DNA of 64,000 bases, taken from contig CACWXY010000005.1 of the NCBI GenBank assembly GCA_902764915.1, forward strand, positions 1 to 64,000. Reading direction: 5' to 3'. Below the pieces are notes generated by a model that had not been told where the DNA came from, searched no databases, and saw only the letters and a program-made list of their open reading frames with translations. Positions 1 to 8,380 of this stretch are shown piece after piece (positions within the stretch are counted from its first letter, which is position 1; each line of letters starts with the position of its first letter). The position numbers and the translations under genes were made by a program. Source of the stretch: an uncultured Eubacteriales bacterium. Its GTDB lineage: Bacteria > Bacillota > Clostridia > Christensenellales > Aristaeellaceae.

Positions 1-98
1 CAAGTACTTTTTTCAAAAAACTGAAAAAAACTTTCGGACACTGCTGATTTGCAGCAGCATCTGAAAGTTTTGGGAACGGGTGTCTATTTTACGCTTAC
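1..98. mobile_element. Probable end of an IS66-type insertion sequence (rest outside window)
   Basis: Read on the minus strand, GH2 coding sequence runs without a break to base 99 and then changes character at a GTAAGCG heptamer (plus-strand CGCTTAC, 92-98). From memory, the IS66 family has terminal inverted repeats starting GTAAGCG. The adjoining 97 bases hold an imperfect inverted repeat (about 30-48 against 54-71, with G-U pairs) and A/T-rich runs, and no recognisable protein. The transposition genes would lie to the left of the window. The other terminus and an 8-bp target duplication cannot be seen, so the family is inferred from the terminal heptamer and the abrupt loss of homology. Confidence 0.5.
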
Positions 99-1245
99 GT
101 TCCTTCAGCGTGTCGAGCATGGACGGCTGCGCCTGGTTTTCCACTTCATTCCCGCATCCCCAGAACAGAATACAGGGATGGTTGCGATCCCGCCGGATCA
201 TGGCGGCGATATCAGCCTTCCATTCCTTCTCAAAGTACCGGTTATAGGATCCGCTGTGCCATTTGTCAGTAAACTCTTCATATACATAGAACCCCAGCCT
301 GTCGCACAGTTCCAGGAACTCGCGGCTGTGCACATGGTGCGCGCCGCGGATTGCGTTCACGCCGATGGACTTGAGAAGAAGCAGACGCTGCCGCCAGAGG
401 TCACGGGTGGCGGCAATCCCCACACACGCAATATCCTGATGCACACATACACCACGAAGATAGGTATGCTTACCGTTCACACACAGCTTTCCATCCGCGC
501 CAACCGTAACAGTACGTATACCTACAGGTATCTCTATCCGATCACTGGTCGTCTCCAGCGTCAGCGTATACAGGCTGGGATTCTCCGCAGACCAGTAATG
601 CGCAGACGGTACCGTAAGAGCCAGGGGCCCCGTCCCCTGTGCCTGTGCCACTGCATTCCCGCTCCATATAAGGGTTGCTCGCACTTCCAGCTCTGTTCCC
701 GTTTCTATCGTAAGCACAGCCTGTGTACTCTCTGCGTACGTCTTCACAGTCACATCGCGCTCATCCAGATAGTTTTCCGGAAGACACAGCAGGTCTACGC
801 TCCGATACAGCCCTGCACCGGAATACCATCGGTCTGCAGGGCGATGATCTGCGCGCACACGTACAAGAATCTCCGCCTGTTCCGACATTCTCGGCAGAAA
901 GTCCGTGCATTCCATCCGAAAAGGCGTATAGCCCCAGCCGCATACAGACGTATCCCCGCATGGCTTTCCGTTGACAAAGACAGCGGCGTCTTCCATGACA
1001 CCGTCAAAGTCCAGGAAATAGCGTTTCCCTTCTTCTATTTCCACGGGCAGGATCAGACGGTACCATCCAATCCCATCTCGCGGAAAAAAGCCCTGACTGG
1101 CACCCATAGGCACATCCTCGCTGACGGTTCTTTCATGAACCCAGTCATGGGGAAGAGCCACCGGTTCAAAATGCTCCGGTGGCTCTTCCATCGTACCCAT
1201 GCCAAACATCCAGCCTGTGCGCAGATTCGTTCTTCTTGGCATCAT
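13..1245 (-). pseudogene. Glycoside hydrolase family 2 enzyme, 3' end lost to an insertion
   Basis: The open frame is 410 codons. About 382 residues are a GH2 beta-galactosidase/beta-glucuronidase-like protein: an N-terminal sugar-binding jelly roll (roughly 1-150), an immunoglobulin-like middle domain (about 160-250) and the first part of the TIM barrel. The acid/base region FWGCGNEVEN is present. The second catalytic glutamate (the nucleophile), normally about 100 residues later, is missing. The last 28 or so codons come from a foreign sequence at 13-98. GH2 enzymes usually run 600-1000 residues, so this copy should be inactive. It is the last gene of the ABC operon, 18 bases after the MalG-type permease, with a GGGAGG ribosome site. 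The operon's substrate was probably the beta-linked glycoside this enzyme once cut. Confidence 0.8.
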
Positions 1246-1263
1246 GGATGTATCCTCCCTGCA

Positions 1264-2100
1264 TCAGCCCTTCACGCCGCCTGCAGCAATACCTTCAATA
1301 AAGTAGTTCTGGGCAAAGATATAAATAATCAGGATCGGGATCAGCGACATGGTCGTCCCGGCAAGGATCAGTGTATATTCCACGCCAAACTCCTGCTGGA
1401 AGGTGCGAAGACCCAGCTGCAGGGTATACTTCATTTTACTGGAGAGCATGATCATGGGCGCCGTATAATCGTTCCATGAATCCAGAAATTTCAGCGTTAC
1501 CAGTGTCGCCAGCGCAGAAGTAGAAAGCGGCAGCACAATCCGTGTCAGTATGGTCGTGTCTGAAGCGCCTTCAATCCGTGCCGCCTCCACAAAGGAGTCA
1601 GGGATCGAAAGCATGAACTGCCTGAGAAGGAACACGCCAAAGGGTGAAAAGCAGTGCAGAAGAATCAGACCTAAATGCGAATCCAGAAGTCCCATATTCC
1701 GGATCAGTTCATACTGCGGAATCATGGTCACCTGATAAGGGATCATCATGGTCGCCAGGTACAGCATAAACAGAGCATCCCGGCCCTTGAACTGCAGCTT
1801 GGCGAAGGCATAAGCAGAAAGTGAACAGGTAATGACCTGTCCCAGCGTCGAAAAGATCGCCACTTTCGCCGTATTCACGTAATACTTGGCAAAGGGAATC
1901 TTTATAAACACATCCGAATAATTGGAGGGTTTCCAGCGTACGGGGAGCAGGCTCATCGGTACAGCAAACAGCTCATCCTTGGGTTTAAAGGAACCCAGTA
2001 CCATCCAGATAAAGGGGAAGAGCATGGCTGCAGCCAGTGCCACCAGAATAATGAGAATCAGTACCAGAAGAATTTTGTTTCCCAGTGTTTTGGTTTTCAC
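1264..2100 (-). CDS. Sugar ABC transporter permease, MalG type
   Basis: This 278-residue inner-membrane permease has six hydrophobic segments and the cytoplasmic EAA loop, seen as FVEAARIEGASD at about residues 170-180, which docks on the transport ATPase. The C-terminus with a GGVKG ending is typical of carbohydrate CUT1 permeases. It follows the MalF-type permease by 18 bases and precedes the truncated GH2 gene, so all four are probably one operon. No ATPase is encoded nearby; CUT1 systems of Bacillota commonly borrow a shared MsmX-type ATPase encoded elsewhere. The substrate is not evident; the GH2 neighbour suggests an oligosaccharide or glycoside. Confidence 0.9.
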   Translation of the reverse strand: MKTKTLGNKILLVLILIILVALAAAMLFPFIWMVLGSFKPKDELFAVPMSLLPVRWKPSNYSDVFIKIPFAKYYVNTAKVAIFSTLGQVITCSLSAYAFAKLQFKGRDALFMLYLATMMIPYQVTMIPQYELIRNMGLLDSHLGLILLHCFSPFGVFLLRQFMLSIPDSFVEAARIEGASDTTILTRIVLPLSTSALATLVTLKFLDSWNDYTAPMIMLSSKMKYTLQLGLRTFQQEFGVEYTLILAGTTMSLIPILIIYIFAQNYFIEGIAAGGVKG

Positions 2101-2118
2101 AGTGTTCTTCCTCCTTTC

Positions 2119-3015
2119 TCAATAATTGACCCATTTCTTCTGTCCGCGGAACTGAATGGCGGTGAACACCATAATAATCGCGAACATGATAAAGGCTGCC
2201 GCACTGGCATACCCGAAACGGGAATCAACAAAGGACTTGTTGTACACAAAGTAGGCAAGCACGTTTGTGGCGCGTCCCGGGCCACCCTGGGTCATGGCAA
2301 TAATAATGTCGAACACCTTAAAGGAGGAAATCATCTGTGTGACCAGACAGAAAAAGATTGTCGGTGACAGCATCGGTATCGTTACATGAAGGAATGACTG
2401 AAATGCATTGGCGCCGTCCAGCTTGGCCGCTTCATACAGCACCGCGTCAATCCCCTGAAGGCCGGCCAGCAGAATAATGGCATTGTACCCCATAGAACGC
2501 CAGATGCTGACAATCTCTACAGATGTCAGAGCATACTTGGTCGAAGAGATCCATTTGGGAGGATTAGTGTTGCCAAGGGCAATCAGAATCTGATTCAGAG
2601 GACCATATTTGGCCAGAACCAGAGACCAAACAAGGCCAATGGCGATCATGGAAGTAATCTGCGGAAGAAAATAGATAGTCCGGAACACCTTGATTCCAGG
2701 CAGCTTCATGTTCATAAGAAGCGCCATCAGAATTCCAAAGGCAATGGACAACGGCACCGTCACGATGGTATAGAGCAGTGTATTGTTCAGGGAAATCCTA
2801 AACGTCGAGTCCGAAAACAGTGCACCGTAATTGTAAAAGCCCACAAAGTCCATCTGCTTAAAGCCGTTCCAGTTGGTAAGACTGATCAGCGCAGCACGGA
2901 ACACCGGATAAACCACAAAGAGCAGAAAACCAATCAGATTGGGCAGCAGAAAAAAGAGCGCTGTCTTCCGTTGGCTCCGCATATAGGCACTGGTACTCTT
3001 TTTTCGTTGCATCAT
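2119..3015 (-). CDS. Sugar ABC transporter permease, MalF type
   Basis: This 298-residue permease is the partner of the MalG-type protein. It has a short basic N-terminus, six membrane segments and an EAA loop (LYEAAKLDGAN, about residues 195-205). I chose the ATG at 3015, which has GAAAGG just upstream, rather than a TTG seven codons earlier. A terminator-like hairpin (3043-3074) separates it from the binding-protein gene, an arrangement that usually lets the binding protein be made in excess over the permeases. Family assignment is firm; the substrate is not known. Confidence 0.9.
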   Translation of the reverse strand: MMQRKKSTSAYMRSQRKTALFFLLPNLIGFLLFVVYPVFRAALISLTNWNGFKQMDFVGFYNYGALFSDSTFRISLNNTLLYTIVTVPLSIAFGILMALLMNMKLPGIKVFRTIYFLPQITSMIAIGLVWSLVLAKYGPLNQILIALGNTNPPKWISSTKYALTSVEIVSIWRSMGYNAIILLAGLQGIDAVLYEAAKLDGANAFQSFLHVTIPMLSPTIFFCLVTQMISSFKVFDIIIAMTQGGPGRATNVLAYFVYNKSFVDSRFGYASAAAFIMFAIIMVFTAIQFRGQKKWVNY

Positions 3016-3042
3016 GCAATCATTCCTTTCAGGCAAAGTGGG

Positions 3043-3074
3043 AAAAGAGCCCGCCCCGCGGGGAGCGAGCTCTT
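3043..3074 (-). terminator. Hairpin between binding-protein and permease genes
   Basis: On the minus strand a stem AAGAGC.CGC pairs with GCG.GCTCTT, with further GC pairs inside (CCCCGCGGGG), followed by a short T run. It lies just after the binding-protein stop codon. It probably causes partial termination and so lowers permease expression relative to the binding protein. Confidence 0.65.
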
Positions 3075-3094
3075 GGAATAACCGAGGTCAATGC

Positions 3095-4342
3095 TTACTT
3101 GGCATTCACAACTTCTTCCAGAATCCGGGCTTTGCAGTTTTCTTCTGTGGTTTCAATGTCCTGCTCATCCAGGAGGAACAGGGAAACTTCTTCCTTGCAG
3201 ATATTGGCTGCCGGATTATACAGTGCATCGCAGGGCACCTGAGAAATGATTGTCTGATTGACAATATACTCGATGTGCTCAGGAGCCAGCTTGCCTTCAC
3301 AATAGGTAGCAATCGTATTCTCGTCCTGCCATGCGGGGAAGTAATCCATGGCCAAGAGAGTCTTGGAAGCTTCCGCACCGGTGCAGAAGGAAATGAAGTC
3401 ATACGCGATTTCGGGATACTTGGTGGTGGATGTCACCATCAGAAGGCCCGCGGCGCCAACCGTCACAGGCTCGTCGCCCTCCCAGTGCGGCAGCGGGGCG
3501 ATATCATAATTGATCTGACCGTCGCCATTGCGAATGGCAGTGTTGAGCATTTCAATTGCCCAGTCACCGGTGTAGAACATGGCATACTTGCCCTGCAGGA
3601 AGTTTCCGGCATAGTCAGCGCCGGCATCGCTTGCCATATCTTCATACAGCGGCTGATAGCCAGCATCCGACAGGCTCTTGCAGTAGGCAGCCGCTTCCAT
3701 CCACGCATGCAGTTCATCGTCATTGAGAGGATTGGTGGCCTTACGGGTATTGCCGGGCACACGCCACCACATGGAGGTGGGCTGGAAATTCAGAGATCCG
3801 TAGATCTTGTCAGAGCCTTCACCGCTGGTAAGCTTGCCGGCCAGCTCAAAGTACTCTTCCCATGTCCAGTCGCCTTCCGGATAAGCAATACCAGCGGCAT
3901 CGAACAGATCCTTGTTGTAATAGACAACCCAGGAACTGGTCTTATAAGGCAGGCCATACACCTTGTCATCGATTTTGATGGAATCGACAATGCCTTCAAT
4001 ACCGCTGAGGTCCGTCTGCTTTTCAGCAATCAGGTCATCCAGCGCCAGAACGGCACCTTTATTCACATACTCGGCCAGTCCGGGAGGAGAAGAGATACCG
4101 AACATATCGGCATCGCCTACCACAGCCTGAAGTTTGGTACCATAGTCATTGGAGGGAGTACAGGTCATGTTAATGGTCACATTGGGATGCTCGGCAGTAT
4201 ACAGTTCAATCAGCTTGTCGAACAGTTCCTGCTCATCAGACCACATCTGGAAATTCAGAGTTACCTTTTCCTCGCCAAGCGAGAAGGAGGTAAGGCTTGC
4301 GATCATGATTACCGCAAGTACCAGTGCCAGCAGTTTCCGCAT
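3095..4342 (-). CDS. Extracellular sugar-binding protein of the ABC transporter
   Basis: This 415-residue protein is a family 1 (CUT1) solute-binding protein. Features include VTLNFQMWSDEQ at the mature N-terminus, GLPYKTSSWVVYYNKDLFDAAG at about 125-145, and the FAxGKYAMFYTGDW-like segment around 255. It starts with a clear signal peptide (basic MRK, then a hydrophobic core, ending about ASLTSFSLGEE). There is no lipobox cysteine, although Gram-positive binding proteins are normally lipid-anchored. The start has an AAGGAGG site, and a strong promoter lies at 4391-4418. It is the first gene of the operon with the two permeases and the GH2 gene. Confidence 0.9.
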   Translation of the reverse strand: MRKLLALVLAVIMIASLTSFSLGEEKVTLNFQMWSDEQELFDKLIELYTAEHPNVTINMTCTPSNDYGTKLQAVVGDADMFGISSPPGLAEYVNKGAVLALDDLIAEKQTDLSGIEGIVDSIKIDDKVYGLPYKTSSWVVYYNKDLFDAAGIAYPEGDWTWEEYFELAGKLTSGEGSDKIYGSLNFQPTSMWWRVPGNTRKATNPLNDDELHAWMEAAAYCKSLSDAGYQPLYEDMASDAGADYAGNFLQGKYAMFYTGDWAIEMLNTAIRNGDGQINYDIAPLPHWEGDEPVTVGAAGLLMVTSTTKYPEIAYDFISFCTGAEASKTLLAMDYFPAWQDENTIATYCEGKLAPEHIEYIVNQTIISQVPCDALYNPAANICKEEVSLFLLDEQDIETTEENCKARILEEVVNAK

Positions 4343-4390
4343 AAAGAATCCTCCTTATGAAAATATGTTGGGACGGTTTCCCTGTGATCG

Positions 4391-4418
4391 ATTATAGACA
4401 AATTGTTACAAAAGTCAA
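4391..4418 (-). promoter_or_regulatory. Sigma-A promoter of the sugar ABC operon with TTGTAACAA in the spacer
   Basis: The minus strand shows TTGACT (4418-4413), a 16-base spacer and TATAAT (4396-4391), about 50 bases before the binding-protein start. The spacer holds TTGTAACAA, an odd-length inverted repeat placed where a LacI-type repressor could act. No regulator gene is adjacent, so the operator role is inference. Confidence 0.75.
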
Positions 4419-4460
4419 CCAATTAAATCATGAAACAGGGACTCACGTATGCAGTGAAAA

Positions 4461-5024
4461 CTCCGCTGTACAACATTTCTCAAAGAGCAAGGACAAGAAG
4501 GCTTCCACACGCCAAATCATACCGTTTCATTTCAAATTCACCGTATTTTTTCGGAAAATATTAGCAAAGCCCAGCTGCATAAGGATCTGTCGATTTCGCC
4601 ACAGATACTTCGGCATAGCATATGAACCAGACAATCACAGCCCGGCAGTCCAGTAGCAGCAACGCCAGCTATGGCCATTCGATCCGCATCACGCCGGCTC
4701 TTCTGTCCGTCCTGCAGACGCATGAGCCCGTCGCCAAGCTGAGCGTTCTGCACTGTTTTGAATCTTCCCATCATGTCAAGCGGTTCCTGACCCGGAAAAA
4801 TGATTGTTTGGCCTAGCACCGTGACAATCGGCTTTGCTTTCATTCCGCCCTGGTCTGTTGACGGCCATGCCAGGGCTGCCATCATGTATTCTGATGATGG
4901 AGAACCGCTGCCCCGGACGACGTCCATCCGGCTGCATACATGCTGAAATCAATGCATGCCAGCATGCCTAGCAATTGCCGTCCGAAAACCTGCGTCTGAA
5001 TGGTGCACTGCAGCATTGTATAGC
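4461..5024. other. Gene-poor stretch between the ABC operon and the Tet-like GTPase
   Basis: I find no gene I can support here. The longest frame is a minus-strand 129-codon one (4538-4927) with no ribosome site I trust and no family I recognise. Its middle part (GGMKAKPIVTVLGQTIIF and following) reads somewhat like protein, so it could be a decayed gene. Overlapping short frames on the plus strand are equally unconvincing. Confidence 0.4.
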
Positions 5025-5069
5025 AAAACCCGAAGGCAAAGTAATGTACAGCATCACCTTCCTTCGGGT
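5025..5069 (-). terminator. Strong intrinsic terminator after the Tet-like GTPase gene
   Basis: The minus strand has ACCCGAAGG pairing with CCTTCGGGT. An inner nine-base stem continues it (AAGGTGATG with CATTACTTT, two G-U pairs, one bulged G) to a five-base loop, and TTTT follows. It lies nine bases after the stop codon. Confidence 0.85.
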
Positions 5070-5077
5070 GAACTTGT

Positions 5078-7000
5078 TCATGTATCAAAAATATCACTGT
5101 CCAGTGCATGCCTTGCTGCCAGTATATACCGGCTCTGGTCCAGCGGGTCTACTCCGTCCCGGTGACGTGTCGCTGTAACCCCATCCGGAGCCGGCGCATA
5201 CTGTGCAATGCGCACACTCATGCTGCCACGTCCGCCGGTAAGAGAAGCAAGCTCTCTGGCATAGTGCAGGCTTTCTGAAGCCGGTACCTCCGCCACCAGG
5301 TCTGCATACCGCTCCTGGCTTTGTGTGGACACAACGGTTCCCCGCATACGCATGACATCGCTGGTAATGCGTCCCACATGCTCCGGTGGAACCTTGCAGT
5401 GCATTTCGAGAATCGGTTCCAGAAGCACGCTGCCGCCCCGCTGCAGTCCGTCCTGAACAGCCATAGGCGTAGCAACAATAAAGTCCAGAGGATGCGTATG
5501 GAACTGATGATCACTCCCATCGGAGAGCGTAATATCCACATCCGTCACCGGCCAGCCCAGGCGCCCCTGCGACAGTGCCATTGGCAGCGCCTGCTCCACC
5601 TGATGCTGATACCGTTCCTGAATCCGGCGCACCGGGACCGTTGAATGAAACACGACGCCGCTTCCCGGAGGCAATGGTTTCATGTCAAGGCGTATGACAG
5701 CCCAGCAGGGCTTGGGCATGGTATAAGCCACAAAACCCACTGTTTCCTTCCGGATTGTCTCCCGGTAAAGCAGTGATGCCTCTCCCATGGTTACATTGAG
5801 CGAAAAGCGCGTGCGCAGTTCCTCCTGCAGGATTTCCGCATGGATTTCCCCCATGACCTGGATATGCTCTTCCTCCAGTGACCGAATATAGTGCGCTTCC
5901 AGCAGCGGATCCTCCCTGGAAAGCGCCTCGCATGCCAGCCGCACCTTTTCCATGTCTTCCGGTTTCTCAGGGATCACCTGAACTGTCATAATCGGTGTTC
6001 TGAGACGGCCGGACTGCACATGCGACGGAAGCATTTTCTCATCCCCGATAACCGTACCTACCTTTGCATGAGAAAGGCCAAAAATGACAGCGATATCCCC
6101 TGCTTCCGCCTTTCCCGTGTCCCTGCCGGAAAGGTCACGGATCTGCGTAATCTTATCTGTCACATAACGAGTTTCTCCCCAGGGTGTCTTCACCGGAAGC
6201 GGAATCTCTTCCCTGCTTTGCAGACATCCGCCAAACAAACGCACGACTGCGCCGCTTCCCAGAAGCCGGTCCCTGGTAAGCGCAAAAACGACACCACAGC
6301 GCGCCTCCATCGCTGTATCCGGTTCCGGAAGACAGGTGACAATCGCATGAAGCAACGCTTCCACACCCTGCCCCTGCAGTGCAGACCCGAACAGCACCGG
6401 GTAAACCTTACCCTCCCGCGCCATCTCTTCAAAGGCATCCCGGCATGCGCGTTCTTCGGGGATATCACCTTCCAGGTAACGGGAAAGCCACACATCACTG
6501 GCTCCGCTCATGGCCTCCAGCATTCCCTCAGGGTCATCCATGGGGGCAGCACACTCTGTCAGCACCTTTCGGATCTCCCCAAGGACTCTTTCCCTGTCCG
6601 CGCCTTCCCGATCCATTTTGTTGACAAACAGGATCACAGGGATCTGATGGGATCGAAGCAGAGAAAACAGGACCTCTGTCTGCGGCTGCACGCCTTCTAC
6701 CCCGCTGAGTACCAGCACCGCTCCGTCCAGTGCCCAGAGACTGCGCTCAATCTCTGCGGAGAAGTCGGCATGCCCGGGCGTATCGATGAGGTGCAGCACC
6801 GCGTTCTCAAAGGGGATCCTCACACACATGGCCTTGACGGAAATGCCGCGCCGTCTCTCCACATCCAGCCGGTCCGTATAGGTGTTTCCTTTATCTACAC
6901 GGCCTGCTGTACGAATCACGCCCGTATGCAGAAGAATCTGTTCGGACAGCGTGGTTTTGCCGGCATCCACATGGGCAAAGATTCCGAAATTGCGCCGCAT
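5078..7000 (-). CDS. Tet(M)/Tet(W)-family ribosomal-protection-like translational GTPase
   Basis: This 640-residue protein has the length and order of Tet(M)/EF-G-type GTPases. It shows P-loop AHVDAGKTT at residues 9-17, switch II DTPGH near 75, NKMD near 129, then EF-G domains II-V. Family members displace tetracycline from the ribosome using a loop at the tip of domain IV, which in Tet(M) carries Ser-Pro-Val. Here the matching segment, before PLDF, reads HQFHTH, so that motif is not kept. The C-terminal helix (DQSRYILAARHAL) has the family pattern. The protein may be a resistance factor, or a chromosomal relative with another role in translation. The start has GGGAGAAAAGG upstream. An intrinsic terminator (7018-7054) sits between it and the preceding gene, with no clear promoter after it. 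Confidence 0.85.
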   Translation of the reverse strand: MRRNFGIFAHVDAGKTTLSEQILLHTGVIRTAGRVDKGNTYTDRLDVERRRGISVKAMCVRIPFENAVLHLIDTPGHADFSAEIERSLWALDGAVLVLSGVEGVQPQTEVLFSLLRSHQIPVILFVNKMDREGADRERVLGEIRKVLTECAAPMDDPEGMLEAMSGASDVWLSRYLEGDIPEERACRDAFEEMAREGKVYPVLFGSALQGQGVEALLHAIVTCLPEPDTAMEARCGVVFALTRDRLLGSGAVVRLFGGCLQSREEIPLPVKTPWGETRYVTDKITQIRDLSGRDTGKAEAGDIAVIFGLSHAKVGTVIGDEKMLPSHVQSGRLRTPIMTVQVIPEKPEDMEKVRLACEALSREDPLLEAHYIRSLEEEHIQVMGEIHAEILQEELRTRFSLNVTMGEASLLYRETIRKETVGFVAYTMPKPCWAVIRLDMKPLPPGSGVVFHSTVPVRRIQERYQHQVEQALPMALSQGRLGWPVTDVDITLSDGSDHQFHTHPLDFIVATPMAVQDGLQRGGSVLLEPILEMHCKVPPEHVGRITSDVMRMRGTVVSTQSQERYADLVAEVPASESLHYARELASLTGGRGSMSVRIAQYAPAPDGVTATRHRDGVDPLDQSRYILAARHALDSDIFDT

Positions 7001-7017
7001 GCCTTTTCTCCCTTTCC

Positions 7018-7054
7018 AAAAAGCACCTGCCGCAGTCCAATGACGCGGCAGGTG
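7018..7054 (-). terminator. Intrinsic terminator between the DUF362 gene and the Tet-like gene
   Basis: On the minus strand CACCTGCCGC pairs with GCGGCAGGTG around an 11-base loop, followed by CTTTTT. It ends DUF362 transcripts. It also lies immediately before the ribosome site of the Tet-like GTPase, so read-through here may set that gene's expression. Confidence 0.85.
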
Positions 7055-7060
7055 TCTGTC

Positions 7061-8179
7061 TTACTTCATGACAATCAGTTCATAGTCCCGCGTGCCATGC
7101 CCGATCTTTTCAGCATGCTCCAGCGTTTCCTTCCAGCGGATGTTCGGATTGCTGTCCAGGAAGTGATCATGATGGCATTTCCATCCCTTCTGCGCCAGAT
7201 GATCGCCCAGCTGGCTGTTCCGGATCGGTTCCTGACGCAGACACGCATCCGCGCATGCCTGGTCCAGGGCTACCGGGTCAAAGGACGCGAACATGCCGAT
7301 GTCCGGCAGGATAGGTGCATCGTTCTCACTGTGGCAGTCGCAGTTGGGAGAGATATCCTGCACGAGGCTGATGTGGAAAGTGGGACGTCCGTTGCACACT
7401 GCATAACTGTACTCGGCAATCTTGCACCCCAGCACTTCATTGGCATTGTCATTGACATTGGCAATGGCGTCAAACGCACAGGCGCCTATGCAGCGTCCGC
7501 ACCCCTTGCACAGTGCAGGATCAATAAAGGCTTTTCCGCTGGCATAGGAGATGGCATCCGAACCGCATTCCTTCGCGCAGCGCCGGCACATCCTGCACTT
7601 GTCAGGATTCACACGCGGCTGTCCAAAATTGTGCTGGATCATTTTTCCGGCACGGCTTCCGCACCCCATGCCCAGGTTCTTCAGCGCGCCGCCAAAGCCG
7701 GTGGCCTCATGGCCTTTGAAATGACTGAGACTGATCACAATATCCGCATCCATGACTGCGCGCCCGATCAGTGCCTCCTGGCAGTATTCTCCATTGGGCA
7801 CCGGGACTGCCACATCATCAGTTCCGCGCAGACCGTCGGCAATAATCACCTGGCAGCCTGTCGTTACCATATTAAAGCCGTTGATCTGCGCGCATTCCAG
7901 ATGATCCAGTGCATTCTTCCGGCTGCCGGGATAGAGAGTATTGCAGTCCGTCAGGAATGGCTTTCCCCCTTTTTCCCGAACAATATCCGCCACGGCTTTC
8001 GCCCAGTTCGGACGCAGGAAGGCCAGATTACCGAGCTCACCAAACGTCATTTTAATGGCTACATACCGGCCCTGCATGTCAATCTGGTCAATCCCTGCCA
8101 GATAGCACAGTTTCTTCAGTTTTTCCGTCAGCGGCATATCAATTCTGGTTCGAAAATCCGTAAAGTACACCTTGGACAT
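7061..8179 (-). CDS. DUF362 protein with two 4Fe-4S ferredoxin clusters
   Basis: This 372-residue cytoplasmic protein has a DUF362 domain (residues 1-185 and again after 245) wrapped around a 2[4Fe-4S] ferredoxin insert. The cluster motifs are CRMCRRCAKEC and CKGCGRCIGAC, at roughly residues 187-225. DUF362/ferredoxin proteins are common in anaerobes; the reaction they catalyse is not established, so only an electron-transfer role can be inferred. The start has AAGGAGG nine bases upstream. It has its own promoter (8246-8276) and terminator (7018-7054), so it is probably a single-gene unit. Confidence 0.9.
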   Translation of the reverse strand: MSKVYFTDFRTRIDMPLTEKLKKLCYLAGIDQIDMQGRYVAIKMTFGELGNLAFLRPNWAKAVADIVREKGGKPFLTDCNTLYPGSRKNALDHLECAQINGFNMVTTGCQVIIADGLRGTDDVAVPVPNGEYCQEALIGRAVMDADIVISLSHFKGHEATGFGGALKNLGMGCGSRAGKMIQHNFGQPRVNPDKCRMCRRCAKECGSDAISYASGKAFIDPALCKGCGRCIGACAFDAIANVNDNANEVLGCKIAEYSYAVCNGRPTFHISLVQDISPNCDCHSENDAPILPDIGMFASFDPVALDQACADACLRQEPIRNSQLGDHLAQKGWKCHHDHFLDSNPNIRWKETLEHAEKIGHGTRDYELIVMK

Positions 8180-8245
8180 ACATATTCCTCCTTGCTGCTG
8201 GAAGCCATGCTCCGGGTATGGCGGTCTTCTTTCCTTGACGCAGCC

Positions 8246-8276
8246 ATTGTATCACGGCAATTCCGCAGTCTGTCAA
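8246..8276 (-). promoter_or_regulatory. Candidate promoter of the DUF362 gene
   Basis: The minus strand has TTGACA (8276-8271) and TACAAT (8251-8246). The spacing is 19 bases, longer than ideal, so strength is uncertain. The position, about 70 bases before the start codon, is sensible. Confidence 0.45.
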
Positions 8277-8313
8277 TATGAAATGACACTTTTCCATCAA
8301 TGGCCGCCTTATC

Positions 8314-8358
8314 AAAACATCCCAGGTCTTCGCATTTCAGCTTCACAACCCGGGATGT
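8314..8358 (-). terminator. Intrinsic terminator after asnA
   Basis: On the minus strand ACATCCCGGG pairs with CCTGGGATGT (one G-U pair) across a 22-base loop, followed by TTTTG. It lies just after the asnA stop codon and would end the GT4-hflX-asnA transcript. Confidence 0.7.
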
Positions 8359-8380
8359 CGTTTTCTGACGGTCCTCTGTC

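Noticed and set aside
49-1479. 476-codon open frame on the plus strand
   Set aside because: It is antisense to the GH2 and permease genes, low in expected protein features and without a ribosome site.
5891-8281. 796-codon plus-strand open frame
   Set aside because: It lies antisense to the Tet-like and DUF362 genes, which carry clear motifs; the frame is a by-product of GC-rich codon use.
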